This document shows positions 31,401 through 40,979 of a stretch of 64,000 nt of DNA, one piece after another (the first letter of the stretch is position 1; every line of letters starts with the position of its first letter). This stretch comes from Haemophilus quentini (GTDB lineage Bacteria; Pseudomonadota; Gammaproteobacteria; Enterobacterales; Pasteurellaceae). A program made the translations under genes and the position numbers. Under the pieces are notes generated by a model, which did no database searches, was not told the DNA's origin, and worked only from the letters and a program-made list of their open reading frames with translations. The stretch spans positions 1-64,000 of the forward strand of contig MDJB01000056.1 of assembly GCA_001752465.1 (NCBI GenBank), read 5' to 3'.

Positions 31401-32882
31401 TTAATATAATTTTGATAAATGTGTTAAATAACGCTCATAAGCACTTTGATAATTTTTCACCTGTGATAAGTTGGGATAAGCTTTTGAGTTTTCATCTAAG
31501 TGAATGAAGGTTTCGCATAAAAATTCCAGTTCTCCTTCTCCATTTGCCCACATAGCTTGAATTGCTCCTCCTAATGCAGCAGCTTCTTCTTCCTGCAAAC
31601 ATACCACTTCAGAATTCATCACATCGGCAATCATTTGCCGCCAAAATGAGCTTTTTGCGCCACCTCCAATTAGGCGAATGTGTGAGGTTTTGAGCCCAGC
31701 TTGACGAAATAAATCTAAACCATAGCGAAGCGTAAAAGTGGCACTTTCCATCATTGCTCGACAAAGATTTTCTCGTGTGAAATTACTTGAGTCTAATCCT
31801 AAAATGCTCGCTTTTGTATTGGGTAAAGGAGGAACTCTTTCACCATTAAAGAATGGCAAAATAGTGATGCCATTCGCGCCGATAGGTGCTTGTTGAGCAA
31901 GTTGATTTAATTCTTCAATATCAATATTGAGCAAATTCATTAGCTGTTTATTTGAGGAGGTTATATTCATCACACAAACCAGTGGTAACCAGCCATTATT
32001 ACTTGAACAAAAATTTGCGATCATTGGTGGTAAATTAAGTAATGGCTTTTGCGTATAAGCATACAAGGTACCAGAAGTACCGAGACTCATCGTAGCAATC
32101 CCTTCTCGAATATTTCCTGTACCAATTGCTCCCATCATATTATCGCCTCCACCTGTGGATACTATGACATTCTCATTAAAACCAAATAAAGTCGCAATTT
32201 TGGGTTTAATCACACCAATTTTTTGTTCGGCAGAAAGTAATTTAGGTAACACTTCATCCATATTTAATTCTGGCGCAAGATATTTGAAGACCTCTCTCTT
32301 CCACTCTCTTTTCACAACATCGAAATAACCACTACCAGAAGCATCACCAAATTCACTGTAGAATTTTCCTGTTAGCCAATAATTTAGATAATCATGTGGC
32401 AGCATGATTTTTCGAATATTGGCAAATTTATCAGGATAATTTTGACGAAACCAACTCAGTTTTGAAGCCGTGTAACCAGTTTGGCAAATGATGCCTAATT
32501 TTTCAAATACGGCTGTTTGTCCGCCTAATTTTTCGATCAGTATATCATTTTCCGTAGCGGTTTCTGTATCACACCAAAGCTTAGCCTTATATAGCGGACG
32601 ATCATTTTTATCTAACATTACCAGTCCATGTTGTTGTCCTGAAATGCCTATTCCCTTCACTAATTTAGGTGAAAAGTGCGGTGAATTTTTTGCTTGTTTC
32701 AATGCAATTTGTAATGATTGTTGTAATGCGTCAATCCACCAATTTGGTTTTTGTTCACGTCTTCCATTGGATTGTGTAATTAATTCATGTTTTGCGTAAC
32801 CAGCTCCAATCACTTTTTTTTGGACAGAATCAAGCACTATCGCCTTTGTCCCTTGTGTGCCACAATCAATTCCGATATACAT
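31401..32882 (-). CDS. xylB: xylulokinase
   Basis: A 493-residue FGGY-family sugar kinase that phosphorylates D-xylulose. N-terminal phosphate loop is IGIDCGTQGTKAIVLD. ISGQQHGLVMLD, STGGGDNMMGAIGTG and the C-terminal IRLIGGGAKSSFWRQMIADV are conserved. I place the start at 32882 behind TTAGGAGA; the open frame extends to 32936 but that part is the hairpin and leader. It lies downstream of xylA, separated by a paired uptake-signal terminator. Confidence 0.95.
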   Translation of the reverse strand: MYIGIDCGTQGTKAIVLDSVQKKVIGAGYAKHELITQSNGRREQKPNWWIDALQQSLQIALKQAKNSPHFSPKLVKGIGISGQQHGLVMLDKNDRPLYKAKLWCDTETATENDILIEKLGGQTAVFEKLGIICQTGYTASKLSWFRQNYPDKFANIRKIMLPHDYLNYWLTGKFYSEFGDASGSGYFDVVKREWKREVFKYLAPELNMDEVLPKLLSAEQKIGVIKPKIATLFGFNENVIVSTGGGDNMMGAIGTGNIREGIATMSLGTSGTLYAYTQKPLLNLPPMIANFCSSNNGWLPLVCVMNITSSNKQLMNLLNIDIEELNQLAQQAPIGANGITILPFFNGERVPPLPNTKASILGLDSSNFTRENLCRAMMESATFTLRYGLDLFRQAGLKTSHIRLIGGGAKSSFWRQMIADVMNSEVVCLQEEEAAALGGAIQAMWANGEGELEFLCETFIHLDENSKAYPNLSQVKNYQSAYERYLTHLSKLY

Positions 32883-32896
32883 AATGTCTCCTAAAA

Positions 32897-32930
32897 TAAA
32901 AAAGTGCGGTGAAATACAACCGCACTTTTG
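32897..32930 (-). terminator. paired uptake-signal terminator inside the xylAB operon
   Basis: Reading leftward, AAAAGTGCGGT and ACCGCACTTTT form an 11-bp stem, followed by TTTATTTT. It sits between the xylA stop and the xylB ribosome site. Confidence 0.82.
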
Positions 32931-32938
32931 CTTCATTT

Positions 32939-34258
32939 TTAGCTATAAATAACTTGATTTACCAAATTTTCCAAATATTCTTGCTGACCTGAAACTGGTT
33001 TTGGATCTAAATCTTTTTGTTGGACAAGTTGCGCAAGTGTTTCAAGTGAAGTTTTGCCTTGCAAAATATGCTGGCCAAGTTCACTATTCCAACCTGCATA
33101 GCGTTCATTTACAATTTTTTGTAAGGTTTCCTCTTGTAACATTTTTGCTGCACGTTTTAAGGATAATGCCAATACATCAATTGCACCGATATGAGCGTAA
33201 AATAAATCATAAGGATCAATACTTTGTCGGCGAATTTTCGCATCAAAATTAAAACCTCCATTAGTAAAGCCACCGTGTTTTAAAATTTCATACATAACTA
33301 ACGTGTTTTCTTCAACACTATTTGGGAATTGGTCGGTATCCCAGCCTAATTGTGGATCGCCACGATTAGCATCAATTGAGCCAAAAATATCTAATGCACA
33401 AGCTGTTGCAATTTCATGTTGAAAGGTATGTCCAGCAAGTGTCGCGTGGTTCGCTTCAATATTAACTTTAATTTCTTTTTCTAAACCAAATTGTTTTAGG
33501 AAACCATACACTGTTGCCACATCATAATCATATTGATGTTTAGTTGGTTCTTGCGGTTTTGGTTCAATTAATAATGTACCTTTAAACCCAATTTTATGCT
33601 TATGTTCTACCACCATTTGCATAAAACGACCAATTTGTTCACGTTCACGTTTCAAATCGGTATTCAATAAAGTTTCATATCCCTCACGTCCCCCCCATAA
33701 TACGTAATTTTCTCCACCTAAACGTTGAGTGGCATTCATCGCATTAAACACTTGTGTTGCAGCCCACGCAAAAACCTCTGGATTAGGATTAGTTGCTGCA
33801 CCAGACATATAACGAGGATTAGTAAAACAATTTGCAGTTCCCCATAAGAGTTTTACACCCGTTTCTACTTGTTTGCGTTCTAAAATATCAACAATATGAT
33901 GAAAATTTTGTACATATTCCCGCACTGAATTACCTTCAGGTGCAATATCGACATCATGAAAACAATAATAAGGCACGCCTAACTTATTCAAAAACTCAAA
34001 AGCAATATCGGCTTTTTGTTCTGCGCCAGCAAGCAAATTTGGATTTTTCTGCCAACTTCGCTCCAAAGAACCTAGCCCAAACATATCATTTCCATTCCAG
34101 CAAAAGGTATGCCAATAACACACAGCTAAGCGTAAGTGTTCAGCCATAGTTTTACCTAAAATTACTTGATTAGCATCATAATGTTTGAAAGCAAAAGGAT
34201 TTGTGGATTTTTCTCCCTCAAAGGAGATTTTTTCAATTTTATCGAAATAGGTTGTCAT
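32939..34258 (-). CDS. xylA: D-xylose isomerase
   Basis: A 439-residue metal-dependent TIM-barrel isomerase converting D-xylose to D-xylulose. Conserved blocks are FCFHD-type [13 protein letters not shown] (catalytic His), [47 protein letters not shown] and GSIDANRGD. Full length. Expression is probably XylR- and CRP-dependent: a symmetrical CRP-like site lies 100-120 bases upstream. No xylose transporter gene is present beside it in this window. Confidence 0.97.
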   Translation of the reverse strand: MTTYFDKIEKISFEGEKSTNPFAFKHYDANQVILGKTMAEHLRLAVCYWHTFCWNGNDMFGLGSLERSWQKNPNLLAGAEQKADIAFEFLNKLGVPYYCFHDVDIAPEGNSVREYVQNFHHIVDILERKQVETGVKLLWGTANCFTNPRYMSGAATNPNPEVFAWAATQVFNAMNATQRLGGENYVLWGGREGYETLLNTDLKREREQIGRFMQMVVEHKHKIGFKGTLLIEPKPQEPTKHQYDYDVATVYGFLKQFGLEKEIKVNIEANHATLAGHTFQHEIATACALDIFGSIDANRGDPQLGWDTDQFPNSVEENTLVMYEILKHGGFTNGGFNFDAKIRRQSIDPYDLFYAHIGAIDVLALSLKRAAKMLQEETLQKIVNERYAGWNSELGQHILQGKTSLETLAQLVQQKDLDPKPVSGQQEYLENLVNQVIYS

Positions 34259-34356
34259 AACATTTTCCTCTCTAGATGATGAAATTTTTCGTATTTTTGT
34301 GAAAAACTAGCTTTTCATCAATTATGTTATTTAATTTTTCTATGTTGATTATTTGC

Positions 34357-34378
34357 AACTGTGGAGTGGATCACAGTT
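34357..34378. promoter_or_regulatory. CRP site between xylA and the malY-like gene
   Basis: AACTGTG-N8-CACAGTT is a perfectly symmetrical CRP-like site in the divergent gap. Toward the malY-like gene, TAAAGT at 34397-34402 lies at class II spacing. Toward xylA the -10 is less clear. Confidence 0.7.
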
Positions 34379-34470
34379 GTAAAAAAACGTAATAGATAAA
34401 GTAGTTTTAGTAATTTTAATTATTTTCTTCTTTGACTAAAGTAAATTTGTCTTATACATCAGGAGGAATA

Positions 34471-35643
34471 ATGAATAATTTTTATAATTTTGATGTGATT
34501 ATTGATCGCCTAAATACATTTAGTGCTAAATGGAATGTAGATAATGATATTATTCCAATGTCTGTTGCGGATATGGATATTCCAGCACCTCAAGTGATGA
34601 TAGATGAATTAGAAAAATTTAATCGTTTAGGAATTTATGGTTATACTGAATTACCAGCCGACTATCACAAGATAATCAGTGATTATATTTTCGAACAATA
34701 TCATTATTCTGTTCTATCTGAAAAAATTGTATTTTGCCCAAGAATAATACAAGCTATATCTATTTATATACGAGCGTTTACAAAAGAAACTGATGGAATA
34801 TGCATTTTATCACCTTCATATAGTCCAATATTAAACACGATAAAATTAAATGACAGAAAATTATATAAATGTCCTTTGGTTTATGAGAATAGAAAGTATC
34901 ATATTGATTTTAATTTATTAGAGGAATGTTTTGAACATTCTAAAATATTTGTTTTAATTTCTCCCCATAATCCAACTGGAACGATTTGGAACAAAGAAGT
35001 CCTTATTAAAATTATAAACTTAGCTAAAAAACATAATGTATTTATAATTTCCGATGATGTTCATGCAGACTTTACACTAACAAATGACTCTCACTATCTA
35101 ATATCATCATTAGATGAATGGGTAGCAAATCACGCAATGATCTGTTTATCCCCAGCAAAAACTTTTAATATTCCTGGATTGGAAATAGCTAACCTAATTA
35201 TTGAGAATAAAGAAATTCGAGAAAAATTTATAAAAGAAATGATAGCATTAGGTATACATAATCCAAATTATTTCTCTATACCAGCTATTATTTCGTTATA
35301 TAAATATTGTACTGACTGGGTAATCTGTCTAAAAGAATACATAAAGAATAATAAGAAGATAGTAAAAGAATTTTTCAATGAGTATATTCCATTATTAGAT
35401 ATTACTGAAAGTGATGGAACTTATTTACTTTGGATAAACTATAAAAAGCTAAGTATAAATGAAAATGAATTAGCTTATTGGATTAATAATTTATCAAGAG
35501 TAAAAGTATCTTTGGGGAGTGAATTTGGTAAAGAGGGAGACGGTTTCTTTCGTATGAATGTCGCTATGCCTAGAGAAAAATTATTAGAAGCATTGAATCG
35601 AATTAAAAATGGGTTTTGTTTATTAAATAATAGGGAGATTTAA
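34471..35643 (+). CDS. MalY/PatB-type PLP-dependent C-S lyase or aminotransferase
   Basis: A 390-residue fold-type I PLP enzyme, the same length as E. coli MalY. It has the N-terminal KWN, PMSVADMDIPAP and YGYTELP. The Asn and Asp of the cofactor site are in SPHNPTGT and ISDDVHADF, the Schiff-base Lys in SPAKTFNIPGLE, and the C-terminal FFRMNVAMPRE. Relatives cleave cystathionine and cysteine conjugates. Start at 34471 follows a perfect AGGAGG. The gene is markedly richer in A+T and in ATA/AGA codons than its neighbours, which suggests acquisition. It abuts the antiporter gene by one base. Confidence 0.85.
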   Translation: MNNFYNFDVIIDRLNTFSAKWNVDNDIIPMSVADMDIPAPQVMIDELEKFNRLGIYGYTELPADYHKIISDYIFEQYHYSVLSEKIVFCPRIIQAISIYIRAFTKETDGICILSPSYSPILNTIKLNDRKLYKCPLVYENRKYHIDFNLLEECFEHSKIFVLISPHNPTGTIWNKEVLIKIINLAKKHNVFIISDDVHADFTLTNDSHYLISSLDEWVANHAMICLSPAKTFNIPGLEIANLIIENKEIREKFIKEMIALGIHNPNYFSIPAIISLYKYCTDWVICLKEYIKNNKKIVKEFFNEYIPLLDITESDGTYLLWINYKKLSINENELAYWINNLSRVKVSLGSEFGKEGDGFFRMNVAMPREKLLEALNRIKNGFCLLNNREI

Positions 35644-35644
35644 T

Positions 35645-37051
35645 ATGAAAACCACTTATCGCACAAGAATGCCAACAACATTAGAAGCTTTTTCACCAAT
35701 CATAGTGATGCTATTACTGTTAGGGTTTGGGTATGCTTTATTTGATTTGCCAGCAGAGCCATTAATGATTATTTCAACGGTATTTGCTGGTTTTTTAGTT
35801 ATTAAATTAGGTCATTGCTATTTAGATATTTTAGACGCCATTTCAGAAAAAATAGCTAAAACAATGCCTGCGCTATTAATTTTAATTACTGTAGGATTAT
35901 TAATTGGAACTTGGATTAGTGGAGGAACAATTCCTATGATGATCTACTACGGACTAAAAGCGATATCACCTGAATATCTTTATGTGACAGCCTTATTCCT
36001 TACTGCTATTGTTTCCATTTGTACTGGAACCTCTTGGGGGTCAGCAGGGACTGTTGGTGTGGCATTTATGGGCGTTGCGATTGGATTAGACGCCAATTTA
36101 GCTGCTACGGCAGGTGCTGTGGTCGCTGGTGTGTATTTTGGAGATAAATTATCACCATTATCTGATACAACCAATATTGCATCTGCAGCTGCTGGTGTAG
36201 ATTTATATGAGCATATTGCTCACTTACTTTACACAACATTACCATCTTTTATTCTTTCGGCTACTGTCTATGTTGTATATGGCTTAAACTACGATTTTTC
36301 TAATGTGGCCACTCCAGAAAAAGTAAATACAATGATTCATGAGTTAGAGCAAGTTTATCATTTTAACTTTCTATTACTCATTCCTGTCGCTATTGTATTA
36401 TGGGGATCTATTACTAAGAAACCGACTATTCCAGTGATGTTATTCTCAGCATTTATCGCAATTATTAATGCTATCGTAATTCAAAAATTCTCTCTATCTG
36501 ATGTGATTAATAGCGCAGTTAATGGATTTGATACCTCAATGATTCACCATACTTCAGTTAGCTCTGATTTAAGTCGTTTGTTGAATCGTGGTGGAATGAA
36601 CTCAATGATGGGAACACTATTAATTTGCTTCTGTGCATTGTCATTTGCTGGTGTATTACAATTGAGCGGTGCATTAACCGTGATTATTCAAAAATTACTC
36701 ACCTTTGTTCATTCAACTCTTTCTTTGATTATTACAACGATTCTTTGCGGTCTAACAATGATTGGGGTTACTTGTAATGGGCAAATTTCTATTCTAATTC
36801 CAGGAGAAATGCTTAAAGATGCGTATGTAGAAAAAGGATTACATCCCAAAAATTTAAGTCGAACAGCAGAAGACTCCGCAACAATTATCGAACCTATTTT
36901 GCCATGGACTGCCGCAGGTGCATATATGGCAGGTACATTAGGTGTTGCAACATTGTCTTATTTACCTTGGGCAATTTTATGTTGGAGCGGTATTATCTTT
37001 GCTATTATTTATGGTGCAAGTGGAATAGGTATTGCGAAGCTAAAAAAATAA
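35645..37051 (+). CDS. nhaC: NhaC-family Na+/H+ antiporter
   Basis: A 468-residue polytopic inner-membrane protein with about 11-12 hydrophobic helices. Family hallmarks are GTWISGGTIPMMIYYGL, TGTSWGSAGTVGVAF, GAVVAGVYFGDKLSPLSDTTN and the C-terminal ILPWTAAGAYMAGTLGV. Some NhaC-type proteins exchange organic or amino acids rather than only sodium. Being translated directly after a C-S lyase makes a sulfur amino acid-linked substrate a possibility, but this is only inference. Confidence 0.85.
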   Translation: MKTTYRTRMPTTLEAFSPIIVMLLLLGFGYALFDLPAEPLMIISTVFAGFLVIKLGHCYLDILDAISEKIAKTMPALLILITVGLLIGTWISGGTIPMMIYYGLKAISPEYLYVTALFLTAIVSICTGTSWGSAGTVGVAFMGVAIGLDANLAATAGAVVAGVYFGDKLSPLSDTTNIASAAAGVDLYEHIAHLLYTTLPSFILSATVYVVYGLNYDFSNVATPEKVNTMIHELEQVYHFNFLLLIPVAIVLWGSITKKPTIPVMLFSAFIAIINAIVIQKFSLSDVINSAVNGFDTSMIHHTSVSSDLSRLLNRGGMNSMMGTLLICFCALSFAGVLQLSGALTVIIQKLLTFVHSTLSLIITTILCGLTMIGVTCNGQISILIPGEMLKDAYVEKGLHPKNLSRTAEDSATIIEPILPWTAAGAYMAGTLGVATLSYLPWAILCWSGIIFAIIYGASGIGIAKLKK

Positions 37052-37162
37052 ATGTGGTATTGGATATAAAAATGGCCAGTTATTCTGGCTATTTTTATCT
37101 TGAAGCTAAATATCTTTTCTATTATAACTTAAATAGCAATTTCCCATAGATAAGGATATAAA

Positions 37163-38326
37163 ATGACGGAACAATACTACAAAATTGCCCTCTTATTTAA
37201 TGCAAACAAAGTATATGATCGGCAGGTGGTGGAGGGTATTGGACAATATATTCAGGCATCGCAATGTATGTGGGATATTTTTGTAGAAGATGAATTTATC
37301 TATCATACTGATACCATTAATCAACTTTCTATTGATGGCATTATTGCAGACTTTGATGACCCAAAAACTGTTGAATTATTGCAACACACTCTTATTCCTA
37401 CTATAGCAGTTGGTGGATCTTATAAACAAGCTGATTTTTATCCGCACTTTCCTTATGTAGCAACAGATAATATGACATTGGTTGAAATGGCTTTATCTCA
37501 TTTACAGGAGAAAGGACTGTCACAGTTTGCATTTTATGGTTTGCAAGTAAATACTCATAAGCATTGGTCTATAGAACGAAGAGATGCTTTTGTAGAGTTG
37601 ATGGAGAAAAATCATTACCCTATTTACCTATATGAGGGTGTGCAGGTTCATGCTCAAAATTGGTTGGAAGAGCAACAAAAGCTAATTGTCTGGTTAAAAT
37701 CTCTTCCTTCTCATACTGGTATTATTGCTGTTACGGATGCGCGTGCTCGTCATTTATTGCAGGCTTGTGAGTACAGTAAAATTGCTGTACCTGAAGAGCT
37801 TTGTGTGGTTGGTATTGATAATGAAGAATTGATCCAATATTTATCGCGTGTGTCCCTTTCCTCTGTAGAACAAGGCACGAGAGAGATTGGTTATCAAGCT
37901 GCGAAATTATTACACAAATTACTCAATGGTCAAAAAGTTTCACATACCCCTATTTTAATTCCACCGATTACCGTTCACTCTCGAAATTCTACAGATTATC
38001 GATCATTAACAGATCCGCTTGTCATTCAAGCAATGCATTATATTCGTCATCGTGCCTGTCATCGAATTAAAGTAGAACAAGTTTTAGATCATCTTGAAAC
38101 CTCACGTTCTAATCTTGAACAACGTTTTAAGAATGAAATGGATAAAACAATTCACCAAGTCATCCACGAAGAAAAAATTTCCCGAGCAAAGAATTTATTA
38201 CAACAAACAGATATTTCTATTCAAGAAATTGCTGAGATTTGCGGCTATCCATCAATTCAATATTTTTATTCTGTGTTTAAGAAAGAATTTGGAATGACTC
38301 CTAAAGAGTTTCGACTAAATTGTTAA
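37163..38326 (+). CDS. xylR: xylose operon regulator (AraC family)
   Basis: A 387-residue activator with an N-terminal periplasmic-binding-protein-like sugar domain (about 5-275, ending VVGIDNEELIQYLSRVSLSSVEQ) and a C-terminal AraC-type double helix-turn-helix (about 285-387). The latter includes FKNEMDKTIHQVIHEEKISRAKNLL and the signature IAEICGYPSIQYFYSVFKKEFGMTPKEFR. The architecture equals E. coli XylR. It probably activates xylAB, from which it is separated by the malY-like and nhaC genes. Confidence 0.93.
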   Translation: MTEQYYKIALLFNANKVYDRQVVEGIGQYIQASQCMWDIFVEDEFIYHTDTINQLSIDGIIADFDDPKTVELLQHTLIPTIAVGGSYKQADFYPHFPYVATDNMTLVEMALSHLQEKGLSQFAFYGLQVNTHKHWSIERRDAFVELMEKNHYPIYLYEGVQVHAQNWLEEQQKLIVWLKSLPSHTGIIAVTDARARHLLQACEYSKIAVPEELCVVGIDNEELIQYLSRVSLSSVEQGTREIGYQAAKLLHKLLNGQKVSHTPILIPPITVHSRNSTDYRSLTDPLVIQAMHYIRHRACHRIKVEQVLDHLETSRSNLEQRFKNEMDKTIHQVIHEEKISRAKNLLQQTDISIQEIAEICGYPSIQYFYSVFKKEFGMTPKEFRLNC

Positions 38327-38401
38327 AGGAGCATATTTTTATTCAACTCTGTGTCATAATAACAAGTGTTTTTGACCGCACTTTTATCTGAAAGACAGAA
38401 A

Positions 38402-39445
38402 ATGAATATTCTAATTATTGGCCCATCTTGGGTTGGCGATATGATGATGTCGCACAGTTTGTACCAGCAACTGAAAATTCAATATCCAAACTGCAATATT
38501 GATGTGATGGCACCGAATTGGTGTAAGCCTTTGCTTGTGCGAATGCCAGAGGTGCGTAAGGCAATTGAAATGCCATTAGGGCATGGGACCTTTGAATTGG
38601 GAACGCGTTATCGTTTAGGAAAGTCTTTGCGTGAACAATATGATATGGCGATTATTTTGCCTAATTCATTGAAATCTGCGTTTATTCCTTTCTTTGCAAA
38701 AATTGCTCATCGTCGCGGTTGGAAAGGCGAAAGCCGTTACATTTTATTGAATGATTTACGAGCCAATAAAAAAGATTATCCAATGATGGTGCAGCGTTAT
38801 GTTGCATTGGCTTTTGAAAAAGATGTTGTACCAAAAGCTGATGATATTTCTGTCTTAAAACCCTATTTGACGGTTGAGCCAGCGCAACAAGCTGAAACCT
38901 TAAAAAAATTTGAAAAACAAACCGCACTTTTAGGCGAACGTCCAATTATTGGTTTTTGTCCTGGCGCAGAATTTGGCCCTGCAAAACGTTGGCCGCATTA
39001 TCATTATGCTAAATTGGCAGAAATGCTCATTGAAAAAGGCTATGCGGTAGAATTATTTGGTTCACCAAAAGATGTGGAAGCAGGTGAGCAAATTCGCAAT
39101 GTATTGCCAGCAGAACTGCAACCATTCTGTTTGAATTTGGCAGGGCAAACGAATCTTAATCAAGCGGTGGATTTAATTGCCAACTGTACGGCAGTAGTGA
39201 GCAATGACAGCGGCTTAATGCATATTGCCGCTGCGACAGATCGTCCATTGGTTGCGCTTTATGGCCCTACTAGCCCAACTTATACGCCACCATTATCAGA
39301 TAAAGCCATGATTATTCGTTTAATTGAAGGCGATTTAATTAAGGTGCGTAAAAGTACAGATAGCTCGGAAGGGTATCATCAAAGTTTGATTGATATTACA
39401 CCAGAAAAAGTAGCAGAAAAACTGACCGCACTTTTAGAGGTTTGA
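38402..39445 (+). CDS. rfaF: ADP-heptose:LPS heptosyltransferase II
   Basis: A 347-residue GT9 glycosyltransferase that adds the second inner-core heptose. It starts MNILIIGPSWVGDMMMSHSLYQ. The donor-binding block is FCPGAEFGPAKRWP near 190 and NDSGLMHIAAA near 265, with LYGPTSPTYTPP. The open frame begins at 38366, but ATG 38402 aligns with the family. It is cytoplasmic and acts at the inner membrane with the rfaC-type enzyme encoded at 40976. Confidence 0.95.
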   Translation: MNILIIGPSWVGDMMMSHSLYQQLKIQYPNCNIDVMAPNWCKPLLVRMPEVRKAIEMPLGHGTFELGTRYRLGKSLREQYDMAIILPNSLKSAFIPFFAKIAHRRGWKGESRYILLNDLRANKKDYPMMVQRYVALAFEKDVVPKADDISVLKPYLTVEPAQQAETLKKFEKQTALLGERPIIGFCPGAEFGPAKRWPHYHYAKLAEMLIEKGYAVELFGSPKDVEAGEQIRNVLPAELQPFCLNLAGQTNLNQAVDLIANCTAVVSNDSGLMHIAAATDRPLVALYGPTSPTYTPPLSDKAMIIRLIEGDLIKVRKSTDSSEGYHQSLIDITPEKVAEKLTALLEV

Positions 39446-39462
39446 GAAAGAGAGAATATAAA

Positions 39463-40047
39463 ATGGAAGTGACATATCAACCCGTATTAGATAAAAATGA
39501 AGCTAAAGCAGCCCGTAAAATCAGTCGTGATATTTATAAACATAATAAATTTCGCAAGATGATGAGTATTGGCGATTTCTTATTATATTTATTCTTCTTG
39601 CTGCCAAGTATTTTTCTTGCTTTTGAACTGATGAATTGGGGAGAGTATTTGTATGATTGCTATGAAAATATCTTAGCCAATTATGCAGGACATATATTAT
39701 TGCTCATCTCAGTATGTTGTTTTTTCTATGCAGTTTTGCTACGACCTTATTTAAATACCAAAGCTTTTCAAAGCTAAGTATATGAGGAAGCTAATAAGGA
39801 AAAAAGAACCATACGAATTCAAGAAGATGGTTTATATTCTGAAATAGCTCTCTGCCAAACTTTATATAATTATCGGTACATTCATCATATTGAAAATCAT
39901 TATGGTTACTTAATGATTCGAGTTGATACGGGCTTGTTTTTCTTAATTCCTCATTCAGCTTTTCAAGATGATGCTCATCGAGAAGCATTTGAAGCCGTTT
40001 TACGAGAAAAAATAAAAGCTTACCAAGCAGAGCCTTTAAGTAAATAG
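39463..40047 (+). pseudogene. YcxB-like membrane protein gene with internal stop
   Basis: The frame starts MEVTYQPVLDKNEAKAARKIS, with two transmembrane segments near residues 30-55 and 65-90, and is interrupted by TAA at 39775-39777. Translation continues in exactly the same frame for a further 89 codons (VYEEANKEKRTIRIQEDGLY ... FFLIPHSAFQDD), ending at TAG 40045-40047. That distal part resembles the C-terminal domain of YcxB-family proteins (function unknown). A single nonsense change therefore split a gene of about 194 residues. The N-terminal fragment could still be made as a 104-residue membrane peptide. Confidence 0.72.
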
Positions 40048-40073
40048 AAGGTCTAACAGGATATGTTAATGAT

Positions 40074-40979
40074 ATGAGCCCTCTACGCATCCATTTACAA
40101 TTAATTGGAATGGTGATTTTATGGGGCGCCTCTTGGCCTTGGGGGCGAGTGGTTGCTCAAGCTATGCCGACATTTGTTGCTTCAAGCGTGCGCTTTTTTT
40201 TCGCCATTATTCCACTCATTATTTGGCTATATGCGGCGAATCGTTTCAAATATGCTAAACAACTGCGACTTAATCAATGGGTGGGGTTATTGTTAACTGC
40301 TTTGCTTGGGATCTTTGGTTATTCGACTTTCTTTATTTGGGGGTTGAAATATGTTCCAGCAGGGCAAGGAACAATGGTGGTCGCTTCTAACCCCGTCTTT
40401 ACGATGTTTTTTGCTATTTTATTATTTAAAGAAAAATGGAATCGCTGGGTTGTATTAGGGATGATTATTGCGATTAGCGGTTCTTTGTTAGCCCTGACAA
40501 AAGGGAATCCAACTAATCTCTTACAAAATTTTGGATTCGGTCAAATGTTATTGCTTTGTGCTTTAGTTTGTTGGGTTGCTTATACTTTATTGGCTCGTAA
40601 AGTATTAATCGGAATTGATTCTCTCACCGCTACCACGATTTCTTCTACTTTTGGTTTTTTCATGCTGACGTTGGCAGCATTATGGACAGAAAGTGCGGAA
40701 GATTGGGCAACCGTATTTCAATTAAATGGATCGCAATGGTTTAGTTTACTGGGTCTTGCATTTGGCTCAACGGTATTGGCTTATGCATGGTATTTTGATG
40801 GAGTGAAACGCTTAGGGGCAGGCAATGCCTCGGCTTACATTATTCTTGTGCCGATTTTAGGTATTTTATTTTCAGCCGTTTGGTTGAATGAACAGGTGGA
40901 TTCCTCCTTAATTATTGGAGGCATTTTAGCAGTATTAGGGCTTGGAATTATGCACTGGGGAAGAAGGTTAATTAAATGA
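40074..40979 (+). CDS. EamA/DMT-family transporter
   Basis: A 301-residue inner-membrane protein with ten hydrophobic helices arranged as two EamA repeats (first repeat about 8-140, second about 155-295). Visible repeat features are WGASWPWGRVVA, the end of repeat one ISGSLLAL, and the second-repeat FGSTVLAYAWYFDGVKRLGAGNAS with GGILAVLGLGI. Substrate unknown; relatives export amino acids or metabolites. Its last four bases (ATGA) overlap the start of the heptosyltransferase gene, so the two are translationally coupled. Confidence 0.88.
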   Translation: MSPLRIHLQLIGMVILWGASWPWGRVVAQAMPTFVASSVRFFFAIIPLIIWLYAANRFKYAKQLRLNQWVGLLLTALLGIFGYSTFFIWGLKYVPAGQGTMVVASNPVFTMFFAILLFKEKWNRWVVLGMIIAISGSLLALTKGNPTNLLQNFGFGQMLLLCALVCWVAYTLLARKVLIGIDSLTATTISSTFGFFMLTLAALWTESAEDWATVFQLNGSQWFSLLGLAFGSTVLAYAWYFDGVKRLGAGNASAYIILVPILGILFSAVWLNEQVDSSLIIGGILAVLGLGIMHWGRRLIK

